The notes: generated by a model not told the origin, from the letters alone. A stretch of 28,983 bases of DNA from DAOPKN01 sp035391225 (GCA_035391225.1 DAOPKN010000028.1:1-28983), one strand, 5' to 3'. Positions 14,459-23,062 are shown, numbered from the stretch's first letter. A program made the numbers and translations.

Positions 14459-16033
14459 ATGTTTACTGGAAAAAACGGATTGCTGGTCGGATTGGGCGCG
14501 CTGGTATTCCTTGCGTTGCATTTTACCTTCCATTTCTTGTTTCAAACGCAGGGAGTCTTGTTGACCGATTCCTGGGTGCGGGTCTCCGGGGACGAGGAGG
14601 TTGCCGTGGATCTCCCCGAGCAGTTCCTGGTTCCCAACCCAACGATCGTGGTGTACCGCACGGCTTTCGAGAGAGATGCCACGCTCCTGGACGGTGAACT
14701 GCCCGACGTGCTTGTGCTTCCCAGCATCTCGGGGTACGGGATGCGCGTGCTGTTGAACGGGCAGATGCTTTACCAGCTGGGGGATGAGCAGGAGAAAACC
14801 GCGAACATCTGGAGCCATTTCCATGTCGTCCACTTCCTTCCTTCCAGTCTCCAACCCCAAAACGAGATCGAAATCCAGTTGTTCGCACTCTTCGACGCAG
14901 GCATCACGGGCCCCCCTTACCTGGACCGTTGGAAAAACGTGCGGGATAAAGTGGTTCTTGCCAACGTGGTGGAAGACCACTTCTTCCTAATGGCGGTAGG
15001 CATGGCCATCATCTTCGGGTTGGTGTTGCTGTTCACCGCGGTCGGGGTTCCGGAAAACCGCAAGGCTAACGTGCTCTTCGGCACGGGAATGGTGCTCGTG
15101 GCGTACTACTTGTTGGACTACCAGTTTCGATTGTACTCCGGGAGCGAGGCAGCGTTCCTATTGTTCCGGAAGTCGCTGTTTTCTGCCATGTTCTTCAGCG
15201 TGTTCTTGCTGGTTTCCGGAAACGAGATCTTTGCGACCGGAAAGATGAAGATCTCGCGCTTTTTCAGCGTAGGGCTGGTGGTGGTGCAATTCTTCGTGTG
15301 GACCGCACCTTCCTTTTACGTGCTCAAGCTACGCTACAATTTCCTTTTGCTTTTCCTTCTGGCATGTATCGGGCTGTTCTTCTACCTTGTGGTTTCGCGC
15401 CGGCAGGTGGCTTTCCTGGTGTCCTCGGCTTTCATGTTCCTGTGCTTGGTGCATGACCTTTCCATTGTTTGGCTCGACCAGCTACAGGTGTTCTACGTGT
15501 CGTATGCCATCGTTTCCTTCGTGGTGTCCATCGGCTTCGTGATGGTGTATTACCTGCGATCCACGCACAAGAAATTGCAATTGGCGCACCGCAAATCGCT
15601 GATGGACCCGTTGACAGGAGCTTTCAACCGAGCTGTTCTGCCCGATATCTGTTTCGAAAAAGGAGATTCCTTCGTGCTGGTGGACCTGGATCATTTCAAG
15701 GAAATGAACGACCGGTACGGGCACAAGTTCGGTGACCAGGTATTGCAGGATTTCGTACGGTTTTGCCGTCAACAGATGCGCGAAAGCGATTTCCTCGTGC
15801 GCATGGGGGGCGACGAGTTCCTTTTGCTCCTCAAGGCATGTCCGAAAAGCGTTTCGCTCCAGCGAATGGAAACGGTCAGTGCGGTGTTTTCCAAGCACCA
15901 TTCCAACCCCTTTGCGAGTTTTTCTTACGGCATTTGTGATGCAGGGGGGGATTTCCAGGATTGCTTCGAGCGAGCGGACCAGCTCTTGTACGAGATGAAG
16001 AAAGGCAAAAAAGAGAAGGCCACCGATTGGTGA
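14459..16033 (+). CDS. Membrane diguanylate cyclase with 7TMR-DISM-like sensor
   Basis: The 524-residue protein makes cyclic di-GMP. One N-terminal membrane helix (about 7-28) is followed by an extracytoplasmic beta-rich domain (30-175, with LPSISGYGMRVLLNGQMLYQ) and a block of about seven hydrophobic helices (180-385), the order of 7TMR-DISM receptors. The GGDEF domain begins with LMDPLTGAFNRAVL. The active site GGDEF is 450-454, and the inhibitory RxxD site is R441-D444, five residues before it, so product inhibition is expected. The ATG has a GGAAGG directly against it and a GGAGGAGG 20 bases upstream, neither well spaced; the true start may be a non-standard codon a few residues earlier. 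The ligand is unknown. Confidence 0.88.
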   Translation: MFTGKNGLLVGLGALVFLALHFTFHFLFQTQGVLLTDSWVRVSGDEEVAVDLPEQFLVPNPTIVVYRTAFERDATLLDGELPDVLVLPSISGYGMRVLLNGQMLYQLGDEQEKTANIWSHFHVVHFLPSSLQPQNEIEIQLFALFDAGITGPPYLDRWKNVRDKVVLANVVEDHFFLMAVGMAIIFGLVLLFTAVGVPENRKANVLFGTGMVLVAYYLLDYQFRLYSGSEAAFLLFRKSLFSAMFFSVFLLVSGNEIFATGKMKISRFFSVGLVVVQFFVWTAPSFYVLKLRYNFLLLFLLACIGLFFYLVVSRRQVAFLVSSAFMFLCLVHDLSIVWLDQLQVFYVSYAIVSFVVSIGFVMVYYLRSTHKKLQLAHRKSLMDPLTGAFNRAVLPDICFEKGDSFVLVDLDHFKEMNDRYGHKFGDQVLQDFVRFCRQQMRESDFLVRMGGDEFLLLLKACPKSVSLQRMETVSAVFSKHHSNPFASFSYGICDAGGDFQDCFERADQLLYEMKKGKKEKATDW

Positions 16034-16047
16034 CCTTCCTTTTTTTT
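16016..16047 (+). terminator. Intrinsic terminator after the membrane diguanylate cyclase
   Basis: AAGGCCACC (16016-16024) pairs with GGTGACCTT (16029-16037) over a GATT loop with one internal mismatch, then eight T (16040-16047). The stem includes the stop codon of the cyclase. Confidence 0.65.
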
Positions 16048-16068
16048 CGGCGAAGCGCTTCTTTTTTC

Positions 16069-17544
16069 TCAGCGAGGATGCTTGAGCCGTTGCAAGGCAA
16101 GCCATCCACGAATGGCGGTGACCGGTTCCATCTCGAACTCCAAGATACCATCCCAGGGGCCATCCGGGGTTTCGATGGAAACCAGCCCGTTGAAATCTGG
16201 GTGTGGGAAAGCCAGGTAACGCCCGGCAAAGCGAGGGGCGTTTTCCGCCCCACCTGGATCGTAGCAGTAGGCGGGGAAGAAGTCTTTCAAGTTGGAAAAG
16301 TCCAAGGGTTGGTCGAAGAAAACCCCGGGGTAGAACGTGAACGTGGCGTCGAACAGGAAAAAGCCGAAAGGTTCGGTTCCCTGCGACGGGTCGGTCACCA
16401 ACTCCTTGGTTTTTTCCAGCGCTTCCTTGAGGGTTTCGGTCGCACCCTCGGGGAGCATTCCCAGCAAGGGCAAGCCATTATCGATGAAGTACATCCCCAA
16501 ATCCGCGAAGTCCACGATGGCATCTTGCCAGTCTTCGATGGCATCCTGCCCCCCCTGGCGGTTTTCGGGGCGGAATCCCAGGAAATCTTCGGAGAAAAGG
16601 GCTTGGAATTCCTGGTTGGTGATCGTGCCGTTTGCGTCCGTATCCAGGGTTTCGGTGGCGTAATCGAGCCAGTCGCCCTCTTCGGGTGCGGGCATGCCAT
16701 CCACGAAGTCGTAGAAAGGTTGTCCCGGGTCGATACCGTAGATCAGCGCGGGTTCGAGGCCCATCAGCTCGGTGTTCACAAGCAGAAGAAGTGCTCGGAT
16801 GGAATCTTGATCAAGCACGATCATGTCGTTGTCGTCGAACACCGGTTCGTAGCCGTCTGGGAATTCTTCCCCCGCCAGCAACCAATCCACGCTTTCCTTG
16901 TCGTACCAGGCATCCCCACCGTCCTGGCTGAAAAGGCGGGATGGTGCGGGGGGATTTTCCGGGGGTTCGATGAGGAAGTACCCGAACATCAAGCTCCACA
17001 GCGATTCGGTGGTGCCATCGGGCATTTCCACCAGCAACGCTTCTGTCGATTCCACCACGCCGTTGTTGTTCCAGTCAAAGTTATTGGGGAAAAAGTCGAT
17101 GGGTTGGACGATGCCAAGCGCGAAAATCAGTGCGCGTTTTGCCTCTTCCAGTAATCGCACCACCGGAACCAGGTCTTCCTGGGCTTGTACCGCCAACTCC
17201 ACCCATTCTTGGATGACGCTCGAATCCCCGCGGGAAGCGGAAAGAACGACGTTTCGCAGAAGGGCTTCCTGCTCGGGGGGTTGGAAGTCTTCCCCCATTT
17301 CCATCATCAGGAGGTGTGCTTCCAAGAGATCGCACAACGCCAACCCGAGGTTTGCCACCGGGTGGTCAGGGTCATGTTCGATCACTTCTTCGAACAGCGT
17401 ACGGGCCACACCGGTGTTGCCGTTATCCAGGCCCGTAAAACCTTCGGCAAGGAAGGCTTGCGGATCGAATGGATGGGTACTGCATCCCGCGAAGAGAAGC
17501 GCAACCAAGATGACTGCCCCGAAAAACCAGGTTTTTTTCCACAT
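16069..17544 (-). CDS. Exported lipoprotein with EF-hand motifs and TPR-like N-terminus
   Basis: The 491-residue protein has a signal peptide and a lipobox ending at Cys21 (LLFAGC; F at -3 is less usual), so it is probably lipidated outside the cytoplasmic membrane. Residues about 36-75 resemble one TPR-like helical pair (GNTGVARTLFEEVIEHDPDH). Two calcium-binding loops fit the DxDxDGxxxxxE pattern: D157-W-N-N-N-G to E168 and D301-T-D-A-N-G to E312. The latter is a complete EF-hand loop. The rest is acidic and aromatic-rich. I recognise no overall family and infer only that calcium may be structural. A near-consensus promoter precedes it. Its C-terminus meets the cyclase terminator head-on. 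Confidence 0.75.
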   Translation of the reverse strand: MWKKTWFFGAVILVALLFAGCSTHPFDPQAFLAEGFTGLDNGNTGVARTLFEEVIEHDPDHPVANLGLALCDLLEAHLLMMEMGEDFQPPEQEALLRNVVLSASRGDSSVIQEWVELAVQAQEDLVPVVRLLEEAKRALIFALGIVQPIDFFPNNFDWNNNGVVESTEALLVEMPDGTTESLWSLMFGYFLIEPPENPPAPSRLFSQDGGDAWYDKESVDWLLAGEEFPDGYEPVFDDNDMIVLDQDSIRALLLLVNTELMGLEPALIYGIDPGQPFYDFVDGMPAPEEGDWLDYATETLDTDANGTITNQEFQALFSEDFLGFRPENRQGGQDAIEDWQDAIVDFADLGMYFIDNGLPLLGMLPEGATETLKEALEKTKELVTDPSQGTEPFGFFLFDATFTFYPGVFFDQPLDFSNLKDFFPAYCYDPGGAENAPRFAGRYLAFPHPDFNGLVSIETPDGPWDGILEFEMEPVTAIRGWLALQRLKHPR

Positions 17545-17588
17545 GTTTTCACCCCTCGAAAAGAATTCCGGGACCGGCCCGGTTGTTG

Positions 17589-17616
17589 ATTATACTCCAT
17601 TTGGTTCGCTTCTCAA
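17589..17616 (-). promoter_or_regulatory. Sigma-70-type promoter for the EF-hand lipoprotein
   Basis: The minus strand reads TTGAGA (17616-17611), a 16-base spacer, then TATAAT (17594-17589), about 45 bases before the ATG. It is the best two-box promoter in the window. Confidence 0.65.
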
Positions 17617-17693
17617 AAAATCCCTCGCTTTCCAGAAGGAAACGCGGGGTGAATTCCTGTGCAGGAGATCGGGGATTTTCCGTAAAGAAAAAA

Positions 17694-17702
17694 TGGTACA
17701 AT
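17694..17702 (+). promoter_or_regulatory. Extended -10 promoter for the GAF-GGDEF gene
   Basis: TGGTACAAT matches TGnTAnnAT and lies 27 bases before the ATG at 17730. No clear -35 is seen. It is divergent from the lipoprotein promoter about 100 bases away. Confidence 0.5.
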
Positions 17703-17729
17703 AAGAAAAATTGGAAAAGGCGTGGTGGT

Positions 17730-19241
17730 ATGCCGCCCATTCGGTTATTCAACCCGAGAGTTTTCCGAGCGCTGGAACGGGTAAGCACGCAGCTTTTTTC
17801 CGCGGAGGATCTCGAAACCACTGTGTCCAAGAGCCTGCAAATCTTGGGCAACCTGGTGGGGGCCTCGGGCATTTGCGTGTTCGAGGAAGGTTCGCTGCGC
17901 TATGCATGGGGTTCGGAAGGCTCCCCTGGGGGACTTTTCGAGGAGAAGGCAAGCAAACTGTTGCAAAGCTTGGAACCCCTGATGCACCGTGGCAGGCCAT
18001 TTGCTTCGTGGGAGAGCAAGAAAGAGTTGCCCGGGGAATGGAAAGAGTTGCTTTCGGAAAGGGCACACGGGTTTCTCTTTCTGCCCGCCTGGGTCCATGA
18101 GCGTTGCTGGGGGTATTTCTGTTTCTTCTTTCCCCGGTTTTCTCCCCATCCCACTCGAAAAAGCATTTCCTTCATCCAGAAGCTCAGCGAACTCTTGGTG
18201 AACGCGATTCTCTTCCGCCGCGAGCAACAAAAATTCCGCCGCCAAGAACGTTTCCTCCGTACGTTGCACGAAGCTACCGAGATGGTGTTGCAGCAAGAAG
18301 ACCTCTCCCCGATTCTCCAAAAGACGGCCCAAGGGCTTTCCGAAGTGATGGGAGCAAGCTCGTGCATGGTTCGCTCGTGGGATCCGGCAAGCCGGTGTTT
18401 CCTTCCCCTGGTTCCTTCGCAAGAACTTCCAGAGCAGCATCCGGAAAACAACCCGGTGGAATGGCGTGCTTTGCAGCAGCACCTGGAGCCCGGCAAAGCA
18501 CTCGTAGTGCCGGATGCATCTGATCGGAAGATTTTGCCCGAAAACTTCCGGGAGGAATTTTTCATCCACTCCTTCATCGCTTCTTCGCTGAAAAAACCGG
18601 GGGGGTTGCTTGGAGTGTTGCTCCTGTGTTTCGACGCCCCGCACTCCTTTTCCGAGGAGGAAATCCGTTTCACGCAACGTGCTGCCGAACATATCTCCCT
18701 CATCTTCCAACGCACCCACGCGCTGCAACAGATGAAACGTTTTGCCCTGCAAGACCCGCTCACGCAGGTGTACAACCGGCGGGGTTTTTTCGAGCTTTCC
18801 GAACATGCCATGCACCGCATGAAACGCGAAGGTCTTCCCTCCTGCGTGATCATGTTTGACGTGGACGGTTTCAAGTCGTTCAACGATCGCTTCGGGCATG
18901 CCGAAGGTGATCGCGTGTTGCTGCACATTGTTTCTACCGTGAAAAAGGAGATCCGCGAGAGCGATGTCTTCGGGCGTTACGGAGGAGATGAATTCGTTTT
19001 GTTCCTTCCGGAAGCAAATGAGAACGTTGCGGGGCAAGTTTCCGAGCGGATCCTTCGCGTTCTTCGCGAAAACCCGCTGGTGATAGAAGGTAAGGAATTT
19101 CCCGTGACCCTGAGCATTGGAGTGATGCAGCGAGAACCGGAACATGGCAACCTGGATGCATTGCTCATGGACGTGGATCGCAACCTCTACCGGGCAAAAC
19201 GAAACGGGGGTAATAGGGTTGCAATCGGGGACGGAGCATAA
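17730..19241 (+). CDS. Cytoplasmic diguanylate cyclase with two GAF-like domains
   Basis: The 503-residue protein has no signal peptide or membrane helix. Two GAF-like regions are apparent (about 10-160 and 170-335, the second starting near FLRTLHEATEMVLQQEDLSP). A GGDEF domain follows (about 340-500, starting FALQDPLTQVYNRRGFF). The active site GGDEF is 418-422, with an RESD inhibitory site five residues upstream, identical in form to that of the membrane cyclase at 14459. It should make cyclic di-GMP under control of a ligand bound by the GAF domains. The ATG at 17730 has only a weak AAAAGG site. The open frame extends further upstream, but those residues overlap the promoter. A bidirectional terminator follows the stop. 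Confidence 0.88.
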   Translation: MPPIRLFNPRVFRALERVSTQLFSAEDLETTVSKSLQILGNLVGASGICVFEEGSLRYAWGSEGSPGGLFEEKASKLLQSLEPLMHRGRPFASWESKKELPGEWKELLSERAHGFLFLPAWVHERCWGYFCFFFPRFSPHPTRKSISFIQKLSELLVNAILFRREQQKFRRQERFLRTLHEATEMVLQQEDLSPILQKTAQGLSEVMGASSCMVRSWDPASRCFLPLVPSQELPEQHPENNPVEWRALQQHLEPGKALVVPDASDRKILPENFREEFFIHSFIASSLKKPGGLLGVLLLCFDAPHSFSEEEIRFTQRAAEHISLIFQRTHALQQMKRFALQDPLTQVYNRRGFFELSEHAMHRMKREGLPSCVIMFDVDGFKSFNDRFGHAEGDRVLLHIVSTVKKEIRESDVFGRYGGDEFVLFLPEANENVAGQVSERILRVLRENPLVIEGKEFPVTLSIGVMQREPEHGNLDALLMDVDRNLYRAKRNGGNRVAIGDGA

Positions 19242-19246
19242 AAAAA

Positions 19247-19267
19247 CCGGGAGAATCTCCCGGCTTT
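19247..19267. terminator. Bidirectional intrinsic terminator
   Basis: CCGGGAG (19247-19253) and CTCCCGG (19257-19263) form a perfect 7-bp stem with a three-base loop. On the plus strand it is followed by TTTTCT. On the minus strand it is followed by seven T (A run at 19240-19246), ending transcription of the YtfJ-like gene as well. Confidence 0.85.
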
Positions 19268-19285
19268 TCTCGTTCACGTGGGTCG

Positions 19286-20587
19286 CTAAAAATCCAAGCG
19301 TTCCATGACCTTGCCAAAGAAGAGATCCGCGAGGTAGGTGTAACGATCCACCCATTCCTCAAACTGCAGAAGCTCTGCATATTCCACCTGGCCATCTTCC
19401 TCCAGGTCGGTGAAGATTTGGGTACAGGCATCCTCCAGACCTTCCACGATGTCCGCTATTTCCCGGGCGGCCGCCAGCAGCGGATCGCCACTCTCGATGC
19501 GGTCCAGGAGCTGGGGTGCCAGTGCACGCAAGGCCTCCAACTGCAGCAGCGCATCTTGGATTTCCGCGTGGAAATCTTCTTCTTCCACCGGGTCGGCGAG
19601 AACCATGTAGCCCCACGCTTCCTCGATGGCGGCGAAAACGTCCGCTTCCAATATCGCCAGGTGCATCGCCACTTGCCATGGAAGAGGGAAATCCTCAGGG
19701 AAATTCGGGTCTTGCCGTGCTTTTTCCAGCGCGATTTCCTCGAATTGCTCGAGTTGGTTGGTGAGGAAGTCCACGGTTTCCTCGAACTGCTTGGCAAGTT
19801 CCAAAGGAATCTCCCCGTTCTCCGCGAAGTCCCGGAACATCGCGGATGCTGCGAGCTCCATCCGGTCGATTGCTTCTTGCACGATGGGCACGTTGAGCTC
19901 GGCGTTTTCTCCCGCCACGCCGTTGAGGTAGCCTTGTCCTTCCATGGCCCAGAGTTTTTGTTCGGCGGCATCGCCCACGCGCCAGAACTCGGATTTTTCC
20001 TCCGCTTCGTCCAGCACAAGGTAGGCAAAGGCTTCCTGGATGGCTTCCAGTAGGGTGTTTTGCAAATCGGCTACCAGGATGACGGATTTGAGTTGGCGCA
20101 TCGCCTCGCTCTCCGGGGCTTCTTCCAGCCGAACGGGCTGAACCGCCACGGGTTGGGAAACGACCTCGGATACCTGGAAATGCTGCATGGCCATCCCCAC
20201 AATATCCATGATCATGGGCATCAGCTTGGGAAGGCCGTCCACCAGCTGCTCGAAGAACGGCTTCTCGTTGTACACCGGAACCGTACGTACCCCTTCCGGG
20301 CCCACCACGACGATGGCGAAAGGCAGGAAGTTGACTCCCCCGCCGGTGCCTGCACCGTACACCACGTCATCTGGTCCACCACTTCCTCCACCGAACCCTG
20401 CATCTGCCTTGTACAGCGGAAGGATCATGTTGGGCCCCATCTGCACGGGATTTCCAATTGCCATGTTGGCGTCCAAGGATCCCATCATGGTTTGGAGCAT
20501 CTGCACGGTGGTTTCCCCGATGCTTTCCGCGAATCCTACAAGTGTGACCAACAAAAGGCATAGTACCACAAGAATTCCTTTTTTCAT
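19286..20587 (-). CDS. Secreted YtfJ/GerW-like protein with duplicated helical repeat
   Basis: The 433-residue protein has a signal peptide (about 1-20, ending FAES). Residues 21-105 match the YtfJ/GerW fold known from sporulating bacteria: helix, then NPVQMGPNMILPL, a glycine-rich loop (FGGGSGG), and GGGVNFLPFAIVVVGPEGV. In Bacillus this family is cytoplasmic or spore-associated, so a signal peptide is unusual. Residues about 171-285 and 310-424 are two copies of one unit, each starting with an acidic helix (EAIQEAFAYLVL / AAIEEAWGYMVL) and ending in an EF-hand-like turn then L-x-Q-F-E-E-x-V-D. The second turn, D394-x-E-x-D-G-Q to E405, fits a calcium loop; the first is degenerate. The function is unknown. 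The ATG at 20587 follows AGGAGGGG. Confidence 0.72.
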   Translation of the reverse strand: MKKGILVVLCLLLVTLVGFAESIGETTVQMLQTMMGSLDANMAIGNPVQMGPNMILPLYKADAGFGGGSGGPDDVVYGAGTGGGVNFLPFAIVVVGPEGVRTVPVYNEKPFFEQLVDGLPKLMPMIMDIVGMAMQHFQVSEVVSQPVAVQPVRLEEAPESEAMRQLKSVILVADLQNTLLEAIQEAFAYLVLDEAEEKSEFWRVGDAAEQKLWAMEGQGYLNGVAGENAELNVPIVQEAIDRMELAASAMFRDFAENGEIPLELAKQFEETVDFLTNQLEQFEEIALEKARQDPNFPEDFPLPWQVAMHLAILEADVFAAIEEAWGYMVLADPVEEEDFHAEIQDALLQLEALRALAPQLLDRIESGDPLLAAAREIADIVEGLEDACTQIFTDLEEDGQVEYAELLQFEEWVDRYTYLADLFFGKVMERLDF

Positions 20588-20636
20588 TTTTACCCCTCCT
20601 CGGGGATTCGACCCCAAATAGTGTGCTATCATGAAA

Positions 20637-20645
20637 ATTATACCA
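20637..20645 (-). promoter_or_regulatory. Extended -10 promoter for the YtfJ-like gene
   Basis: The minus strand reads TGGTATAAT, about 50 bases before the ATG at 20587 and close to the end of the peptidase gene. A small stem GGGG/CCCC (20602-20615) lies between it and the ribosome site. Confidence 0.6.
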
Positions 20646-20649
20646 CGCT

Positions 20650-22584
20650 TCACCTGCTATCCATTGATCCCAAAAGAGAAATTCCGTTCTCCAGAACGGG
20701 GTCAAGGTCGGGGGATTGTTTGCGTACCGAAAGCGGAACCTCATGGTCGGGAACCACACCGTTCCCCTCAATGTTCTCCCCGTTGGGACCAAACACCAAT
20801 CCCACGGGCAACTGCAGCAGGTCACCGTCGGGAAGCTCTTCCAGGCGGGAAAGCACGGCAAGCCCAGCGCTTCGCTGCCCCACGATGGTGAATCGGGATG
20901 GGTCGAGTTTTTGCAGGCCCAGTGCGAAGCATTCGGCGGCGCTGGCGGTGAGGGCGTCCACCAAGAGCACCACCTTGCCGGGGAAAAGAACGGAGCTATT
21001 GTTGGGGACGGTGTAGGGCGAGTCCTCGTAGCGGAACACCAGGTTGCCCAGCGTGGCTTCGGAGTCCAGGAGCGAATCGGCCAGCGCGGTGGCCAGGAGC
21101 ATCTGTCCACCCGGGTTTGCCCGGAGGTCGATGACCAAACCGGTACAATCGGAAAACGCTGCAAGCGCCTTCTCCCATTCCGGGGTGATGTCTTCCATGA
21201 AACCGGGAAGCAGGATGTATCCCGTGGAAGGGGTCAGTTTCCGGTACGTGAATTCCGGGGCTCCCCGGAAGGCGAAGGATTGGCGATCGAGGTGAACGGT
21301 TGTGTCCGGGAGATGGAAGGAGAGTTCCACCGTTCCCTCTTGCCGCAACGAATCCTGGATGGCACGGTACACGCGGTTGGGAACGCTTACGCGCTCCGGC
21401 GGCGGGAAGCCAGGGGAACCGGGAAAAGCGGAAAGAACGGCATCCAGCGATTTTCCGTTGAGCGCGTGGAGCTCCATTCCGGGTAGGATCGCCATTTCCC
21501 TGGGGAATTCCGGGGCCACCGCGGTAACCGCCACCACCCCAGTTTCCAACCAGCGCAGTGTAAGCGGAGGGCTCTCGTATTCCGGGTGGGGAACGGCCCA
21601 TCCTGGGGGAAGCACCTGGCAATGGGACACACCCAACGTGGAAAGCATTTCGTTGAGAACGTCGCGAAGCTCCTCGGGGGTGGTACACTCCAGAGCAGCG
21701 GATCGGTTTTGGGCGACCAACTCTTCCCATTTTCCCGGGTCGAAGGAGGGGTCGGGGAAGGAGGAGAGGATCTTTTCGGTCACCAGCTCGTAGCTCTCCG
21801 CCAACTCGTCTTGCCAGGGTTGCGGTTCCGGCGAGGAATCCGAAAAGGCGAACAACCCCTTCGGAAGCTTGGGGTTGAGTTGTAGCTCAAGGATGTGACT
21901 CTGGGAACGGAACAACCAGCTGGATGTGCTGGTTCGCATCGGGAGCAACAAGCCTTCCACGGTTTGGAAATCGGAGAATTCCATGCGCAGGGGGATGGAA
22001 AGCCCCATCATGCGGAAACCCGAGATTTGGGCACGTTTCACCAAGAAGTCTTGGGTATCGAAGAACAACGTCATGGTTGTGGTTTCCCCGGGCTGTTTTT
22101 TCATGCGCGCCACGTAGAAGGTTCTTCCATCGACGGTCGCCGTGGAAACCGGTCCTTCCAGTTGGTCCGGGTCCACGGGAAGAAGCCCGTCGCTTGCAGA
22201 AAGCGACGGGTCTTGCAGAAGGCGCACGAGCTCTTCGCTCTCGTCGAGGTAACCCCGGTAGAAGGCGGTTTCCATCCAGTAGTCTTCGCCGTCGAAGGCC
22301 AGGGTTACCTGTCCCAATGGGGGCATGTCACCCTGCAACAGCATGGCACCGGTTCGCAGGTCTTGCCAGAGTTCCAGGGTTTGCACGCTCCCAAAGCTCT
22401 GCTGCTCCACGACCATGCGAAGGGTGCGCACGTCTTGCCATGCCTCGGCTGCCCCCGTTGCCTGCACGTACCGTTGCACGAGCCCTTCCAGTTCGATCGC
22501 GGCAACGGGTTGCGCCAGTACGGGGGAGGCCAGTAGCACAAGCTCCAGCAGTACGAAGAACGGGAAAAGCCGTGCGCGCCGCAC
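20650..22584 (-). CDS. Exported S41-family peptidase, tricorn-core-like
   Basis: The 644-residue protein has a signal peptide (about 1-24, cleaved near VLAQ). Residues about 30-245 form a beta-rich domain reminiscent of LolA-like or outer-membrane lipoprotein carriers (weak call). Residues 260-620 are S41 peptidase: a helical cap, GVSHCQV with Ser320-His321 as in tricorn, a PDZ-like middle (about 340-430), VIDLRANPGG, then TASAAE with candidate nucleophile Ser548, and ENIEGNGVVPD. The lysine found in CtpA-type peptidases (GxxTxGK) is replaced by GQRSAGLA, favouring the tricorn-like Ser-His-Ser-Glu arrangement (E603 or E606). The GTG at 22584 sits one base after the upstream stop with an AAGG site nine bases before it, so it is cotranscribed with the 158-residue protein. 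Confidence 0.82.
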   Translation of the reverse strand: MRRARLFPFFVLLELVLLASPVLAQPVAAIELEGLVQRYVQATGAAEAWQDVRTLRMVVEQQSFGSVQTLELWQDLRTGAMLLQGDMPPLGQVTLAFDGEDYWMETAFYRGYLDESEELVRLLQDPSLSASDGLLPVDPDQLEGPVSTATVDGRTFYVARMKKQPGETTTMTLFFDTQDFLVKRAQISGFRMMGLSIPLRMEFSDFQTVEGLLLPMRTSTSSWLFRSQSHILELQLNPKLPKGLFAFSDSSPEPQPWQDELAESYELVTEKILSSFPDPSFDPGKWEELVAQNRSAALECTTPEELRDVLNEMLSTLGVSHCQVLPPGWAVPHPEYESPPLTLRWLETGVVAVTAVAPEFPREMAILPGMELHALNGKSLDAVLSAFPGSPGFPPPERVSVPNRVYRAIQDSLRQEGTVELSFHLPDTTVHLDRQSFAFRGAPEFTYRKLTPSTGYILLPGFMEDITPEWEKALAAFSDCTGLVIDLRANPGGQMLLATALADSLLDSEATLGNLVFRYEDSPYTVPNNSSVLFPGKVVLLVDALTASAAECFALGLQKLDPSRFTIVGQRSAGLAVLSRLEELPDGDLLQLPVGLVFGPNGENIEGNGVVPDHEVPLSVRKQSPDLDPVLENGISLLGSMDSR

Positions 22585-22585
22585 C

Positions 22586-23062
22586 TTACTGCACCTTCGT
22601 GGCTTTGAACGTTGCGGTCGTGTTGGGCTTGTCCTGGGAAGTCACGGTTCCGTACAGTGTGCCGTCGGACTGCAGCGTTGCCTTGATGGTGACCAGTCCG
22701 CTGTAGAACGAGCGGCCCGTGAACTGGTACTGGTTGTTTCCGGTCATGCTTCCGGAGAACGTCTCGTCCTTGAAGGTGCCGTGCCAGATCACCTGCAGCG
22801 TATTGCCGTTAAGGTACAAGTCGGCCTTGAAGTTCTCGGAGAAGATGCCCAGCGTCCAGGAAAACTGCCACTTGCCGTTGATTCCACTGGATGGGGTAGG
22901 AGTGGGTCCTGGCCCGGGGTTTACCCAATCCCATGTTCCGTTGGAATTCAGAACCACGCGGCGACCGTCATCGGTGGTGGCCATGAGGGCGGAAAATGAA
23001 AGCGTGCAGATCAGTGCGAAAACAAAGAGAAGAACGATTTTTCTCGGTGAGAATTTCATCAT
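22586..23062 (-). CDS. Small exported beta-rich protein with DGRRVVLNxxGTW motif
   Basis: The 158-residue protein begins with a signal peptide (about 1-27, FSALMA) and then TTDDGRRVVLNSNGTWDWV, a short module that recurs at the N-terminus of many exported proteins of unknown function. A Pro/Thr linker (PGPGPTPTPSS) leads to a beta-rich C-terminal domain (about 62-158) with repeated GxW/Y and T-rich strands. Two ATG codons lie in tandem (23062 and 23059); GGAGGG at 23073-23068 fits either. It has its own extended -10 promoter and abuts the peptidase gene, suggesting a partner or substrate of that enzyme. I know no function. Confidence 0.72.
   Translation of the reverse strand: MMKFSPRKIVLLFVFALICTLSFSALMATTDDGRRVVLNSNGTWDWVNPGPGPTPTPSSGINGKWQFSWTLGIFSENFKADLYLNGNTLQVIWHGTFKDETFSGSMTGNNQYQFTGRSFYSGLVTIKATLQSDGTLYGTVTSQDKPNTTATFKATKVQ

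Noticed and set aside
16048..16068. Second palindrome GAAGCGCTTC followed by T as another terminator
   Set aside because: The palindrome has no loop and its arms are short; the stem at 16016-16047 already explains termination.
17745..19355. 536-codon minus-strand frame opposite the GAF-GGDEF gene
   Set aside because: It is the reverse shadow of a clear GGDEF protein in GC-rich DNA and has no family features.
20602..20615. tRNA T-arm-like stem GGGG/CCCC with TCGAAT loop (minus strand)
   Set aside because: No acceptor, D or anticodon arm can be drawn around it; it is probably chance or a leader stem.
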